NCBI RefSeq assembly: GCF_013407855.1
Contig: NZ_JACBZH010000001.1
Coordinates: forward strand, 62,001 to 126,000
Source: Actinopolymorpha rutila
GTDB lineage: Bacteria; Actinomycetota; Actinomycetes; Propionibacteriales; Actinopolymorphaceae
Length of the DNA stretch: 64,000 nt
Direction of reading: 5' to 3'
How positions within the stretch are numbered: the first letter of the stretch is position 1; every line of letters starts with the position of its first letter. This document shows, one piece after another, positions 9,462 through 17,822 of this stretch. The translations under genes and the position numbers were made by a program. Under the pieces are notes generated by a model. It worked only from the letters and a program-made list of their open reading frames with translations, did not search any database and was not told the DNA's origin.

Positions 9462-10142
9462 ATGGCCGTAGGAAAGATGGTCGCGCGCAGCCTGGGGCCG
9501 ATGGCCCGCCAGGTGACACCTCGGGCCGCGGCGGGACTGTTCCGCAACGTCCTGGACGCCGCCATCGACGGCCGCGGCCGGTTCCCCGGTGCGCTGGCGG
9601 TCGCCGACCGGCACCTGGCCCGCGCCGAGGGCGACCACACCAGGGCCGCCGACGAGGTGGTCGAGCAGCACGTCCGGCTGGCCGGCGCACAGGGGTTCGT
9701 GACCAGCCTCGGCGGGTTCGCGATCCTTCCGCTCGCCCTGCCGGCCAACATCACCGGACTCGCCGCACTCCAGGCCAGGATGGTCGCGGCGATCGCCCAC
9801 CTGCGCGGGTACGACCTCAGCGACCCCCGCATCCGGACGGCGGTCACCGCCTGCCTGCTCGGCGACGAGGCGGTGACCGAACTCGTCCGCAAGGGCTCGC
9901 TTCCGTCCACTCCGCTGGCGATCGCGACCGCTCCGGTGCACGACGCGGAGCTCGACCACCGGGTGGCGACCGAGCTCGGCGCGATCCTCGCCGCCCAGGT
10001 CGGCGGCAAGCGGCTCAGCCTCACCGTGGGCCGGCGGATCCCGCTCCTCGGCGGCGGAGTCGGCGCCGTCGTGGACGCCGTGGCGACGTACCGCGTGGGC
10101 CGGTACGCGCAGAGTGAGCTTCCACCTCGACGTTCGGCATAA
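9462..10142 (+). CDS. EcsC family protein
   Basis: A 226-residue protein resembling the EcsC family (named after the third gene of the Bacillus ecs ABC locus). It has an N-terminal helical segment, then GAQGFVTSLGGFAILPLALPANITGLAALQARMVAAIAHL and a glycine-rich C-terminal hydrophobic patch (RRIPLLGGGVGAVVDAVATYRVG). Its biochemical role is unknown. I prefer ATG 9462, preceded by AGGTGG, over ATG 9447, which has no ribosome-binding site. No ABC genes are adjacent. Confidence 0.8.
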   Translation: MAVGKMVARSLGPMARQVTPRAAAGLFRNVLDAAIDGRGRFPGALAVADRHLARAEGDHTRAADEVVEQHVRLAGAQGFVTSLGGFAILPLALPANITGLAALQARMVAAIAHLRGYDLSDPRIRTAVTACLLGDEAVTELVRKGSLPSTPLAIATAPVHDAELDHRVATELGAILAAQVGGKRLSLTVGRRIPLLGGGVGAVVDAVATYRVGRYAQSELPPRRSA

Positions 10143-10150
10143 CGTCAAGC

Positions 10151-10166
10151 GTTCGGCATTCCGAAC
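10151..10166 (+). terminator. short hairpin after the EcsC gene
   Basis: GTTCGG-CATT-CCGAAC forms a perfect 6-bp stem 8 bases after the EcsC stop. The 10-mer CGTTCGGCAT also occurs at 10131-10140 inside the gene end. No U-tract follows, so termination is only a guess and an operator role is possible. Confidence 0.3.
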
Positions 10167-10179
10167 AAAGTCCGGAATC

Positions 10180-10234
10180 GGAAAGCGTCTTCCACCCGCT
10201 CCACCTAGGCCATACGCTGCGGAAACGCTTCGAC
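10180..10234. promoter_or_regulatory. two LacI-family-like operator sites
   Basis: GGAAAGCGTCTTCC (10180-10193) and GGAAACGCTTCG (10221-10232) both resemble the imperfect palindromes with a central CG bound by LacI-family sugar regulators. They lie 41 bases apart, 105-160 bases before the sugar-binding protein gene, consistent with looping repression. No lacI-type gene is present in the window. Confidence 0.4.
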
Positions 10235-10338
10235 GAAACCCCTGCGCGCCGTCGAAGCAAGCCGGGCGTGCGCGGCCTCGTCGTCGACTCCGCAGGCGCC
10301 TGTTCTCATCGATGCTCGTCTCACGAAACGAGGTGAAC

Positions 10339-11616
10339 ATGGCGCCCAACCGACGCACGTTTCTCGCGGCGGCCTCTGGACTCCTTGGCACCGCACTTCT
10401 CGGCACCTCAGGTTGTGGCACCCGGGGTTCCTACCTCACTCCCGAAGGCACCCTGAGCCTCTGGTACTGGAACCGTTCGATCAGCGACACACTGCTGGCG
10501 AAGACGCCCAAGGCGACCGGCGTCAAGCTGACCGCGCAGAAGATCGGCGGCGACTTCAAGTCGAAGTTCCTCACCAGCCTGGCCGGCAAGGCCTACATCC
10601 CCGACATCGTCGGCCTGAACGAGGACGTCGCGACGTACTTCCCCGACGCCGACCAGTTCGTCGACCTGTTCGACGTCGGCGCCAAGGACGTCGAGTCGGA
10701 GTTCCTCGACTGGAAGTGGCAGCGCGGGGTCAGCCCCGACGGCCGGATGGTCGGCTTCCCGATGGACACCGGGCCCACGGCGCTCTTCTACCGGCACGAC
10801 CTGTTCGACAAGGCCGGGCTGCCCAGTGAGCCCGACCAGGTGGCCGCACAGATGTCCACCTGGGAGAAGTACCTCGAGGCCGGCTCGACCCTGGTCAAGA
10901 AGCTGCCGAAGACGTACATGATGCCCAACGTCGACATGGTCTACAACCAGGCGCTGGCCCAGCAGGGCAAGCGCTACATGGACGAGAAGAACCACTTCAT
11001 CGGCAACGGGCCGCAGGTGCGCCAGCCCTGGGACCTCGCGGTGGACGCGTACCACCGCAAGATCACCTCCAACACCAACGACTGGACCAGTGACTGGAAC
11101 GCCGCCATGAGCACCGGCCGGGTCGCGTCGTTCGTCGGCGCGGTCTGGATGGGCCAGGTCCTCACCGACGCGGCGTCGGGCACGTCCGGCAAGTGGCGGG
11201 TCTGCCGGGCACCCGGCGGCGCCGGCAACAGCGGCGGCTCGTTCCTCGGCATCCCGAAGTCGTGCCGCGACCCCGAGGCCGCGTTCAAGGTGATCAAGTA
11301 CCTCCAGTCACCGGAGAACCAGCTGATCTACGGGCTGAACGAGATGCAGCTCTACCCCTCCGCGATCGCCTCGCTGGAGGACCGGCGGGCACAGGTGAAG
11401 GACAAGTTCTACGGCGGTCAGGTCATCAACGAGGTCTTCGCCACCTCGGCGAAGAGCGTCAAGCCGGTCTACCTCAGTCCGTACGACAACGTCGTCGGGC
11501 CGGCGTTCTCCGACCAGATCACCAACATCTGGAGTGCCGGCAAGAACCCGGACCGGGCGTGGAAGGACGCGCTCGCCGAAGCCGACCGACAGCTCTCCCA
11601 CCTGGGGTTGATCTGA
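10339..11616 (+). CDS. sugar ABC transporter substrate-binding lipoprotein
   Basis: A 425-residue family-1 extracellular solute-binding protein. The N-terminus carries a twin-arginine motif (NRRTFLAA) followed by a hydrophobic stretch and a lipobox-like GTSGC with Cys26, so it is probably a Tat-exported lipoprotein. The mature part has the periplasmic-binding fold signature LSLWYWN and a late IPKSCRDPEAAFKVIKYLQSPE block. AGGTGA lies just before ATG 10339. It is the first gene of a three-gene importer operon with two permeases. The substrate is not predictable. Confidence 0.9.
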   Translation: MAPNRRTFLAAASGLLGTALLGTSGCGTRGSYLTPEGTLSLWYWNRSISDTLLAKTPKATGVKLTAQKIGGDFKSKFLTSLAGKAYIPDIVGLNEDVATYFPDADQFVDLFDVGAKDVESEFLDWKWQRGVSPDGRMVGFPMDTGPTALFYRHDLFDKAGLPSEPDQVAAQMSTWEKYLEAGSTLVKKLPKTYMMPNVDMVYNQALAQQGKRYMDEKNHFIGNGPQVRQPWDLAVDAYHRKITSNTNDWTSDWNAAMSTGRVASFVGAVWMGQVLTDAASGTSGKWRVCRAPGGAGNSGGSFLGIPKSCRDPEAAFKVIKYLQSPENQLIYGLNEMQLYPSAIASLEDRRAQVKDKFYGGQVINEVFATSAKSVKPVYLSPYDNVVGPAFSDQITNIWSAGKNPDRAWKDALAEADRQLSHLGLI

Positions 11617-11617
11617 C

Positions 11618-12589
11618 ATGACCACCACGACGCCGATCACCGCCCCGGCACAGGCTCCGGAGGATCGCCGCTCGACCGGCACCCACGCGGGCCGCACGAA
11701 GTCCGAGCTGCTGTCGCTCTACCTCGCGATCTCGCCCTTCTACATCCTGTTCGCGATCTTCGGGTTGTTCCCGATCGGGTTCTCGCTCTACCTGTCGTTC
11801 CAGAGCTGGGACGGCATCGGACCGATGAAGTTCGTCGGGCTCGCGCAGTACCAGTTCATGCTGTCGGACCCGATCTTCTGGAAGTCGATCGTCAACACCT
11901 TCCAGATCTGGTTCATCTCCACGATCCCGATGCTGTTCTTCGCGCTCGTCATCGCGTTCATGCTGAACCAGCAGATCCGCGGCCGCAGCGCCTACCGCAT
12001 CGCGTACTTCATTCCCAACGTCACCTCGATCGTGGCCATCGCGATCATCTTCGGCTCGATCTTCAGCAACAACTTCGGTCTGCTGAACGCCGCACTGGAG
12101 GGCATGCACCTCAACACGGTGGAGTGGCTGAACACACCGTGGGGCATCAAGGTCGCCATCGCCGCCATGGTGATCTGGCGATGGACCGGCTACAACGCGA
12201 TCATCTATCTCGCGGGTCTGCAGGCGATCCCGACCGAGTTGTACGAGGCCGCCAGGGTGGACGGCGCGAGCCTGTGGCAGGTCTTCTTCCGGATCACGGT
12301 GCCGCTGCTGCGCCCGATCATCCTGTTCACCGTCATCACCTCCACCATCGGCGGCATGCAGTTGTTCACCGAGCCGCAGGTGCTCGTCGGCAACGGCGGC
12401 GGCCCGGGCTCGGAGGGCTCGACGATGGTGCTCTACCTCTACCAACAGGCGTTCATCAACAACCAGTTCGGCTACGGCGCCGCGATCGGCTGGGGCCTGT
12501 TCGTCATCATGATTCTGTTCTCGCTGATCAACTGGCGGCTGGTGCAGGGCGCCGGTAACCGGGGTTCGCGGAAGGGAGTGCGCGCATGA
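11618..12589 (+). CDS. carbohydrate ABC transporter permease, MalF type
   Basis: A 323-residue inner-membrane permease with six predicted helices after a hydrophilic N-terminus. The ABC-binding EAA loop reads ELYEAARVDGASLWQVFFRI (~residue 207-226), typical of sugar transporters of the CUT1 class. It starts 1 base after the binding-protein stop and overlaps the next permease by 4 bases, so the three genes are co-translated. It forms the pore with the MalG-type partner. No ATPase gene accompanies it, so a shared MsmX/MsiK-type ATPase elsewhere is likely. Confidence 0.93.
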   Translation: MTTTTPITAPAQAPEDRRSTGTHAGRTKSELLSLYLAISPFYILFAIFGLFPIGFSLYLSFQSWDGIGPMKFVGLAQYQFMLSDPIFWKSIVNTFQIWFISTIPMLFFALVIAFMLNQQIRGRSAYRIAYFIPNVTSIVAIAIIFGSIFSNNFGLLNAALEGMHLNTVEWLNTPWGIKVAIAAMVIWRWTGYNAIIYLAGLQAIPTELYEAARVDGASLWQVFFRITVPLLRPIILFTVITSTIGGMQLFTEPQVLVGNGGGPGSEGSTMVLYLYQQAFINNQFGYGAAIGWGLFVIMILFSLINWRLVQGAGNRGSRKGVRA

Positions 12590-13422
12590 ACGCCGTAGCC
12601 GCCCGGCGCGTGTGGTCCGTCGTCACCCACGTACTGCTGCTTCTCGGCGTCGCCGTCTCGATCTTCCCGTTCTACTGGATGTTCGTGATGGCCAGCCGGA
12701 CGACGCAGGACATCTTCAAGTTCCCGCCGGAACTGCTGCCGGGCACTCACCTGCTGGAGAACTTCGGCAAGGTCTTCGACAGCGTTGACCTGCTCGGCTC
12801 CACCGCCAACACCATCTTCGTGGCGGTGGTGACGACGGTGCTGGTGTTGTTCTTCGACTCGATCGCGGCGTTCGCGTTCGCGAAGTTCGAGTTCCCGGCC
12901 AAGAACCTGTTGTTCGTGGTGCTGCTGGTGACGTTCATGATTCCGTCCCAGCTGTCCACGGTGCCGTCGTTCGTCATCATGGCGAACTTCGGCTGGGTGG
13001 GTTCGTTCCAGGCGCTGATCGTGCCGGGCGCGGTGAACGCGTTCGGCATCTTCCTGCTCCGGCAGTACGCCCAGGGCGCGGTGAGTGCCGAGCTTCTGGA
13101 CGCCGCCCGGATCGACGGCTGCAACTTCTGGCGGCAGTACTGGCACGTGGCGGTTCCGCTGCTGCGGCCGGCGCTGGCGTTCCTCGGGATCTTCACGTTC
13201 ATCAACGCCTGGAACGACTACTTCTGGCCGTTGGTGGTGCTGATCGACCCGGGCCGCCAGACGCTGCAGGTCGCGCTGTCGCAGCTGAACGGCCTCTACA
13301 ACACCGACTACAGCATGGTGATGGCCGGCACGCTGCTCGCGGTGATCCCACTGATCATCGTGTTCTTCCTCGGCGCCCGGCAGTTCCTCGCCGACCTCGC
13401 GGCCGGTGCTGTCAAGCAGTAG
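12586..13422 (+). CDS. carbohydrate ABC transporter permease, MalG type
   Basis: A 278-residue permease with six membrane helices and the EAA loop AELLDAARIDGCNFWRQYWH (~residue 165-184). The end (RQFLADLAAGAVKQ) is the usual C-terminus of this group. The ATG overlaps the MalF-type stop codon (ATGA). It is the last gene of the importer operon, followed by a strong hairpin at 13461-13496. Confidence 0.93.
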   Translation: MNAVAARRVWSVVTHVLLLLGVAVSIFPFYWMFVMASRTTQDIFKFPPELLPGTHLLENFGKVFDSVDLLGSTANTIFVAVVTTVLVLFFDSIAAFAFAKFEFPAKNLLFVVLLVTFMIPSQLSTVPSFVIMANFGWVGSFQALIVPGAVNAFGIFLLRQYAQGAVSAELLDAARIDGCNFWRQYWHVAVPLLRPALAFLGIFTFINAWNDYFWPLVVLIDPGRQTLQVALSQLNGLYNTDYSMVMAGTLLAVIPLIIVFFLGARQFLADLAAGAVKQ

Positions 13423-13460
13423 TTGACATGTAGTGCGCAGGTAGGGAAACGACGGTCCGC

Positions 13461-13496
13461 GGAGCGGCCGGCGACAATGACGTCGCCGGCCGCTCC
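13461..13496 (+). terminator. strong hairpin after the sugar ABC operon
   Basis: A perfect 15-bp inverted repeat (13461-13475 and 13482-13496) with a 6-base loop AATGAC, starting 39 bases after the permease stop. There is no U-tract, as is common for actinobacterial terminators. It separates the importer from the ParA-like gene. Confidence 0.75.
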
Positions 13497-13536
13497 CGTC
13501 TGTGTCGACGGGCGGGCGAGGGGCCTTCGCCGCGGC

Positions 13537-13542
13537 TATCCT
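13537..13542 (+). promoter_or_regulatory. -10 element for a leaderless ParA-like transcript
   Basis: TATCCT matches TANNNT and ends 6 bases before the GTG at 13549, and no Shine-Dalgarno sequence lies between. This arrangement is typical of leaderless actinobacterial mRNAs. Confidence 0.45.
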
Positions 13543-13548
13543 CGACCG

Positions 13549-14652
13549 GTGAAGAGGCGCGGATCGAGCAGGCGGGGTGCGGGCGCCATGCTCCCGCGCG
13601 GTGTCCGCGCACTCCTTCCGGTGCTGGGCGCGAACGGCGGAGTGGGGCGTTCGGCACTGGCCGGGCTGCTCGCCCAGGTGCTCGCGCCGACCACTCGCAC
13701 CGTGCTGGTCGACACGGTTCCCCGGGGTGCCTCGCCGTGGGCGGACTGGCTCGGCCTCGGTGTCGCCCGCGGTGATGCCCGAGACGTCGACCGGGACGAG
13801 GCGGTCGGCCTGCCCGGAGCACTCGTACCTCCCGGTCGTCCCCTCGACCCTGCCGCGGTGCGGGACGCGGCACTGCGTCGATCCGTCCCCGAGCGCCGGC
13901 GCCGCCGCGGCGACGACCTGCCCGACCTCGGCGCGGACGCGGCCGACGGACCGGGGTACGACGTGCTCACCGACGCCCGCCCGTGGACCCGGCCGCCGGT
14001 CGCGGTGCCCGAGGACCCGCGGTGGTACGCCCACCTGCTGGAGACCGGCGGCTGGTTCGCCGGGGTGGTGGACACCTCGGCTCCGGTCGCGCTGGCGCAC
14101 GTCGCCGCCCGCAACGCCGCCCGGCCTTCGGCCCTGGACGAGTGGGCCCGCCGGCCCGACGCGGTGCCCGTGCTGGTCACCTCGGCGAGCGGGTTCGGCG
14201 CGGCCGCCCTGGCCCGGCTGGTCCAGGTGCTCGAACACGACGGCCTGTCCGTCGACCGGATGGTGGCCGCGGTGGTCGAGGTCACCGGCACCGACCCGCC
14301 GAGGTGGATGGACGGCGAGCTCGCGCCGGTACGCGAACGCCTCGCCGCCGTCGTACGCGTACCCCACGACAAGGCGATCCGCGCGGACGGGCTGGCCCGG
14401 CTGGGCGACCTCGCGCCGGGCACCCTCGCCGCGGCCCAGGAGATCGTGACCAGGGCGGCGGAGTTGGTGCGCCCGGGCCCCGCGGCGGAGACGTCGGCAC
14501 TGGGCGGGCCGAGCGGCCCGCGTGGCCCGAGTGGTGAAGCCGCCCCGGCAGCTCCGGCGGTGGCCCCGGGCCGGGCGCCGGCGCCGCCCGCACGACATCG
14601 GGGACCGGATGATCCTGACACCCAGCAGTCCGGCTGGGTGCCCAGGCGGTAA
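13549..14652 (+). CDS. ParA/MinD-like protein with degenerate P-loop
   Basis: A 367-residue protein. PVLGANGGVGRSALAGLLA (residues 24-42) resembles the deviant Walker A of ParA/MinD ATPases (KGGxGKS), but the signature Lys residues are replaced by Asn and Arg. The following VLVDTVPRGASPWADWLGL looks like a switch region, and VPVLVTSASGFGAAALARLVQ occupies the middle. The C-terminus is Pro/Ala-rich. Chromosomal conjugation-type clusters of actinomycetes often encode such proteins, though none of those partners is adjacent here. The GTG start gives a leaderless gene. ATP hydrolysis is doubtful and function is unknown. Confidence 0.6.
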   Translation: MKRRGSSRRGAGAMLPRGVRALLPVLGANGGVGRSALAGLLAQVLAPTTRTVLVDTVPRGASPWADWLGLGVARGDARDVDRDEAVGLPGALVPPGRPLDPAAVRDAALRRSVPERRRRRGDDLPDLGADAADGPGYDVLTDARPWTRPPVAVPEDPRWYAHLLETGGWFAGVVDTSAPVALAHVAARNAARPSALDEWARRPDAVPVLVTSASGFGAAALARLVQVLEHDGLSVDRMVAAVVEVTGTDPPRWMDGELAPVRERLAAVVRVPHDKAIRADGLARLGDLAPGTLAAAQEIVTRAAELVRPGPAAETSALGGPSGPRGPSGEAAPAAPAVAPGRAPAPPARHRGPDDPDTQQSGWVPRR

Positions 14653-14657
14653 CGGGT

Positions 14658-14676
14658 CTGAGCCCGGGTAGCTCAG
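14658..14676. terminator. hairpin between convergent genes
   Basis: CTGAGC-CCGGGTA-GCTCAG forms a 6-bp stem between the ParA-like stop (14652) and the response-regulator stop (14673). It could serve both strands, but there is no U-tract. Confidence 0.35.
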
Positions 14677-15338
14677 CCGAGCCAGCCGGGCCGCACCAGC
14701 CCGGCCTCGTACGCGAACACCACCAGCTGTGCCCGGTCACGCGCGCCCAGCTTGATCATCGCCCGGCTGACGTGCGTCTTCGCGGTGGCCGGGCTGACCA
14801 CGAGCCGGGCGGCGATCTCGTCGTTGGACAGTCCCTCGGCCACCAGGGCGAGCACCTCGCGCTCGCGTTCGGTCAGCGCCGCCAGGTCGGCGCCGCGTAC
14901 CGGCTCCTTCGACCGGTTGGCGAACTCCGCGATCAGCCGCCGGGTGACCCCCGGCGACAGCAGTGCGTCCCCGGAGGCCACCGCGCGTACACCGCGCAGC
15001 AGTTCCACCGGCTCGGTGTCCTTGACCAGGAACCCGCTCGCGCCCGTGCGCAGCGCCTCGAAGACGTACTCGTCCAGGTCGAAGGTGGTGAGGATGACCA
15101 CGTGCACGCCGGCGAGTTCGGGTTCGGCGACGATCCGGCGGGTGGCCTCCAGCCCGTCCACGTCGGGCATCCGGATGTCCATCAGGATGACGTCCGGACG
15201 CTTCGCCAGCGCGTGCTCCACCGCCTGGGCGCCGTCGGCGGCCTCGGCGACCACCTCGATGTCGGGCTCGGCGGCCAGCAGGGCCCGGAAACCGGCGCGG
15301 ACCAGCGCCTGGTCGTCGGCGAGCAGGACCGAGATCAT
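14673..15338 (-). CDS. NarL/LuxR-family response regulator
   Basis: A 221-residue two-domain regulator. The receiver domain (1-~120) has the acidic pair in LLADDQ, phospho-acceptor Asp in VILMDIRMPDVDG and Lys in FLVKDTEP. The LuxR-type HTH is LTEREREVLALVAEGLSNDEIA (about residues 150-171). The start overlaps the histidine kinase stop by 4 bases, so the pair is co-expressed. The target genes are unknown. Confidence 0.93.
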   Translation of the reverse strand: MISVLLADDQALVRAGFRALLAAEPDIEVVAEAADGAQAVEHALAKRPDVILMDIRMPDVDGLEATRRIVAEPELAGVHVVILTTFDLDEYVFEALRTGASGFLVKDTEPVELLRGVRAVASGDALLSPGVTRRLIAEFANRSKEPVRGADLAALTEREREVLALVAEGLSNDEIAARLVVSPATAKTHVSRAMIKLGARDRAQLVVFAYEAGLVRPGWLG

Positions 15339-16531
15339 GGTGCTCCCTCCCGCGGCAACTCCGCGTACACCCGGAAACCTCCGCCGGGCAATGGTCCTAC
15401 GCTCAGCCGCCCGCCGAGCGCACCGACGCGTTCGCGCATGCCGGGCAGGCCACTGCCGCCACTGGCACCCGCATCGCTTCCTTCGCCTCCGCCGGTCGGC
15501 GTACCGCACCCGTCGTCGGTCACCTCGACCGTCACGGTCCGGTCGGCGTACGCGACGCGCACCACCGCCGAGCGGGCGCCCGCGTGCCGCAGGACGTTTG
15601 TGAGCGCCTCCTGCACGATCCGGTACGCCGCGGTGTCGACGCTGGACGGCAGCGGCTCCGGCGTACCCTCCACGTCCACCCGGACGTCGAGCCCGGCCGC
15701 CTGCGTGCGCGCCACCAGCTCGGTCAACCGGCGCAGGCTCGGGGCGGGCTGACGCGGGCCGGGTTCGTCGACCTGGCGCAGGACGCCGAGCACCGACCTG
15801 AGCTCGACCAGCGCCTCCTTGCTGGCCTGCTTGATCGCGGTCAGCGCGGTCCTGGCCTGCTCGGGCTGGGCGTCCATCAGGTGCAGCGCCACCCCGGCCT
15901 GCACGTTGATCAGCGAGATGTTGTGCGCGACCACGTCGTGCAGCTCGCGGGCGATCCGCACGCGTTCCTCGCTGAGCCGGCCCGCGGCCTCGGCGGCCTT
16001 GGCCCGCCGGCTCTCCTCGACGCGTTCCTCGCGGATGCGGTTGAGCTCCGAGCCGATCAGCACCGCCAGCAGCCAGCCGGCGACCACGATCGCCGCGACG
16101 ATGCCGGGACCCTCGCCGGAGGCCCATCGGTAGGCGATGTGGCCGAAGTACACCACGCCGGCGGTCAGCCAGGCCGCCCAGCGGTGGCCGTACCGCACCG
16201 CCTCGAACAGCGCCACGATCGCGGAGGCGAAGAACGGGCCGTACGGATAGCCGATCAGGATGTAGGCGAACGACACCGCCATCACGAAGTACAGCACCGC
16301 GACGGTCCGGACCCGACGGAAGACGAGTGCGGCCGGGCCGAGGAGCAGCAGCACGATCGCCAGCGCGTCGACCGGCCTGGTGGCCGGCTGGTTGTGGGCG
16401 GCGCCGAGCGTTCCGCCGACCTGGAGGAACGCCAGCACGATCGGCAGCTTCACCGGCCACGACCCGACCGCGCGCCAGGACCACCGGGCGGTGGGCCGGT
16501 CGCGCGGCTGCTTGGCGGGCGGGAAGGTCAC
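15335..16531 (-). CDS. NarL-type sensor histidine kinase
   Basis: A 398-residue membrane kinase. About five hydrophobic segments occupy residues 25-165. The HisKA_3 dimerisation helix follows with the phospho-acceptor His in RIARELHDVVAHNISL. The ATPase domain has VLRHAGA (N-box-like, with His for Asn), DDGCGTP and a glycine-rich GGSGLPGMRERV G2 box. There is no recognised extracytoplasmic sensor domain, so signals are probably sensed in the membrane. It phosphorylates the coupled regulator at 14673-15338. Confidence 0.93.
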   Translation of the reverse strand: MTFPPAKQPRDRPTARWSWRAVGSWPVKLPIVLAFLQVGGTLGAAHNQPATRPVDALAIVLLLLGPAALVFRRVRTVAVLYFVMAVSFAYILIGYPYGPFFASAIVALFEAVRYGHRWAAWLTAGVVYFGHIAYRWASGEGPGIVAAIVVAGWLLAVLIGSELNRIREERVEESRRAKAAEAAGRLSEERVRIARELHDVVAHNISLINVQAGVALHLMDAQPEQARTALTAIKQASKEALVELRSVLGVLRQVDEPGPRQPAPSLRRLTELVARTQAAGLDVRVDVEGTPEPLPSSVDTAAYRIVQEALTNVLRHAGARSAVVRVAYADRTVTVEVTDDGCGTPTGGGEGSDAGASGGSGLPGMRERVGALGGRLSVGPLPGGGFRVYAELPREGAP

Positions 16532-16638
16532 GAGGGAACGCTAGGTCACCAGGGCACCGGTCGGCATCCGTCCGGCGCGGGCGGCTTGCCTACGACGCGG
16601 GGAGTACAACGTCCACCGGCGGCCCCGATCGCACCCTG

Positions 16639-17772
16639 CTACCCCTTCTGCCGTACTTCTGCCTCGGGCTGGGACTCGGCCGCCGCCAGCAGCTTCCAGA
16701 AGTCCGCGACCCGGAGCGAACCGGGCGGATCGCCCGCCCGGGCCGCCTCGTTGGCGAGCCGGCGGGCGAGCTCGTTGGCCGGGGTGGGTACGCCGTGCAG
16801 ACGGCCGAGCAGCACGATCTCGCCGTTCAGATGATCGGCCTCGATCGCCCCGGTCGACCTGGCCAGGCTCTGCCAGGACGAACTACCGGTGCGGGACTGC
16901 CCGTTGACCGGGCGGACCTGGATCAGGTCACCCCGCCGGGCCCGGTCCTCCGCGAACGACATGAACTCGATGCCGGCCGCCTCGAGCACCGCCGAGCCCT
17001 CCGCGCGCAGCCGCTCGACGATCTCCCGCGGGTCGCCGCCCTCGGCGTCGCCGGAGCGGCCGCACAGCGCGTCGATGGCGTTGCCGAGGTTGCCGAGCAG
17101 CTTGACGTACTTCCCGCGCATGATGTCCGGGCGCGGCTCGCAGGCGAACGTCGCGGACCGGAACGCCGCCGCGATCCGCTCGGCAGTCTCGTCCACCCCG
17201 CGCGGGAAGCGGCCCAGGTCGAGGATCCCGGTCACCGGCGCGGACTGCGCCTGCACCACACCGGGCGTCAGGTGGGTCGCGGGGAACATCACGTGCACGC
17301 CGTAGACGTTGGCGAAGTGCCGCAGGACGGTGGGCTCGTTGGCCACGCCGTTCTGCACGCACACCACCGGCGTCGCGGGGTCGGCCACGGTGGCGAGGGC
17401 GCGTACGGCGGCCTCGGTGTCGGTGCTCTTCATCGCGAGCAGCACGACATCGCCCGGGCGCCAGTCGATCTCGTCCGGCCCGGAGACCGCGGGGATGGGC
17501 ACCGTCTCGCTGCCGTCGGGCGACTCCACCCGCAGGCCGCCGGCCCTGATCGCGGCCAGGTGCGCACCGCGGGCGATCAGCACGACCTCGTGCCCGGCGG
17601 CGTGCAGCCGGGCACCCAGTACGCCGCCGATCGCGCCCGCGCCGTACACGACGAACCGGCGCACGTCGCCGGCGTGCCCAGGCGAGGCGGTCTGCGACGC
17701 GGCCGCGTCCGCGGCGGCAGAGGAGGAGGACGAGGGAGAGGAACCGGTGTTGCCGGGGTGATCCGAAGCCAC
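16639..17772 (-). CDS. ketopantoate reductase (ApbA/PanE) family protein
   Basis: A 377-residue protein. After a 37-residue Ser/Ala-rich, low-complexity N-terminus comes VVYGAGAIGGVLGARL, the NAD(P)-binding Rossmann motif of PanE. LLAMKSTDTE and VVCVQNGVANE follow, and the C-terminal domain contains KYVKLLGNLGNAID with the likely catalytic Lys. The family reduces 2-dehydropantoate to pantoate, but many paralogues act on other 2-oxo acids. No pantothenate genes are near. The GTG at 17772 has no clear ribosome-binding site. A start nearer the Rossmann fold (VRRFVVYG) is possible. Confidence 0.8.
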   Translation of the reverse strand: MASDHPGNTGSSPSSSSSAAADAAASQTASPGHAGDVRRFVVYGAGAIGGVLGARLHAAGHEVVLIARGAHLAAIRAGGLRVESPDGSETVPIPAVSGPDEIDWRPGDVVLLAMKSTDTEAAVRALATVADPATPVVCVQNGVANEPTVLRHFANVYGVHVMFPATHLTPGVVQAQSAPVTGILDLGRFPRGVDETAERIAAAFRSATFACEPRPDIMRGKYVKLLGNLGNAIDALCGRSGDAEGGDPREIVERLRAEGSAVLEAAGIEFMSFAEDRARRGDLIQVRPVNGQSRTGSSSWQSLARSTGAIEADHLNGEIVLLGRLHGVPTPANELARRLANEAARAGDPPGSLRVADFWKLLAAAESQPEAEVRQKG

Positions 17773-17822
17773 GGACCGAGCCTGCCAGCACCCTGCCCCG
17801 ATCGCCAGCCGGTGTCCGCCCG

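Noticed and set aside
13423..13460. TTGACA at 13423 as a promoter -35
   Set aside because: No acceptable -10 is found at 16-18 bases, and it sits directly after the permease stop before a terminator.
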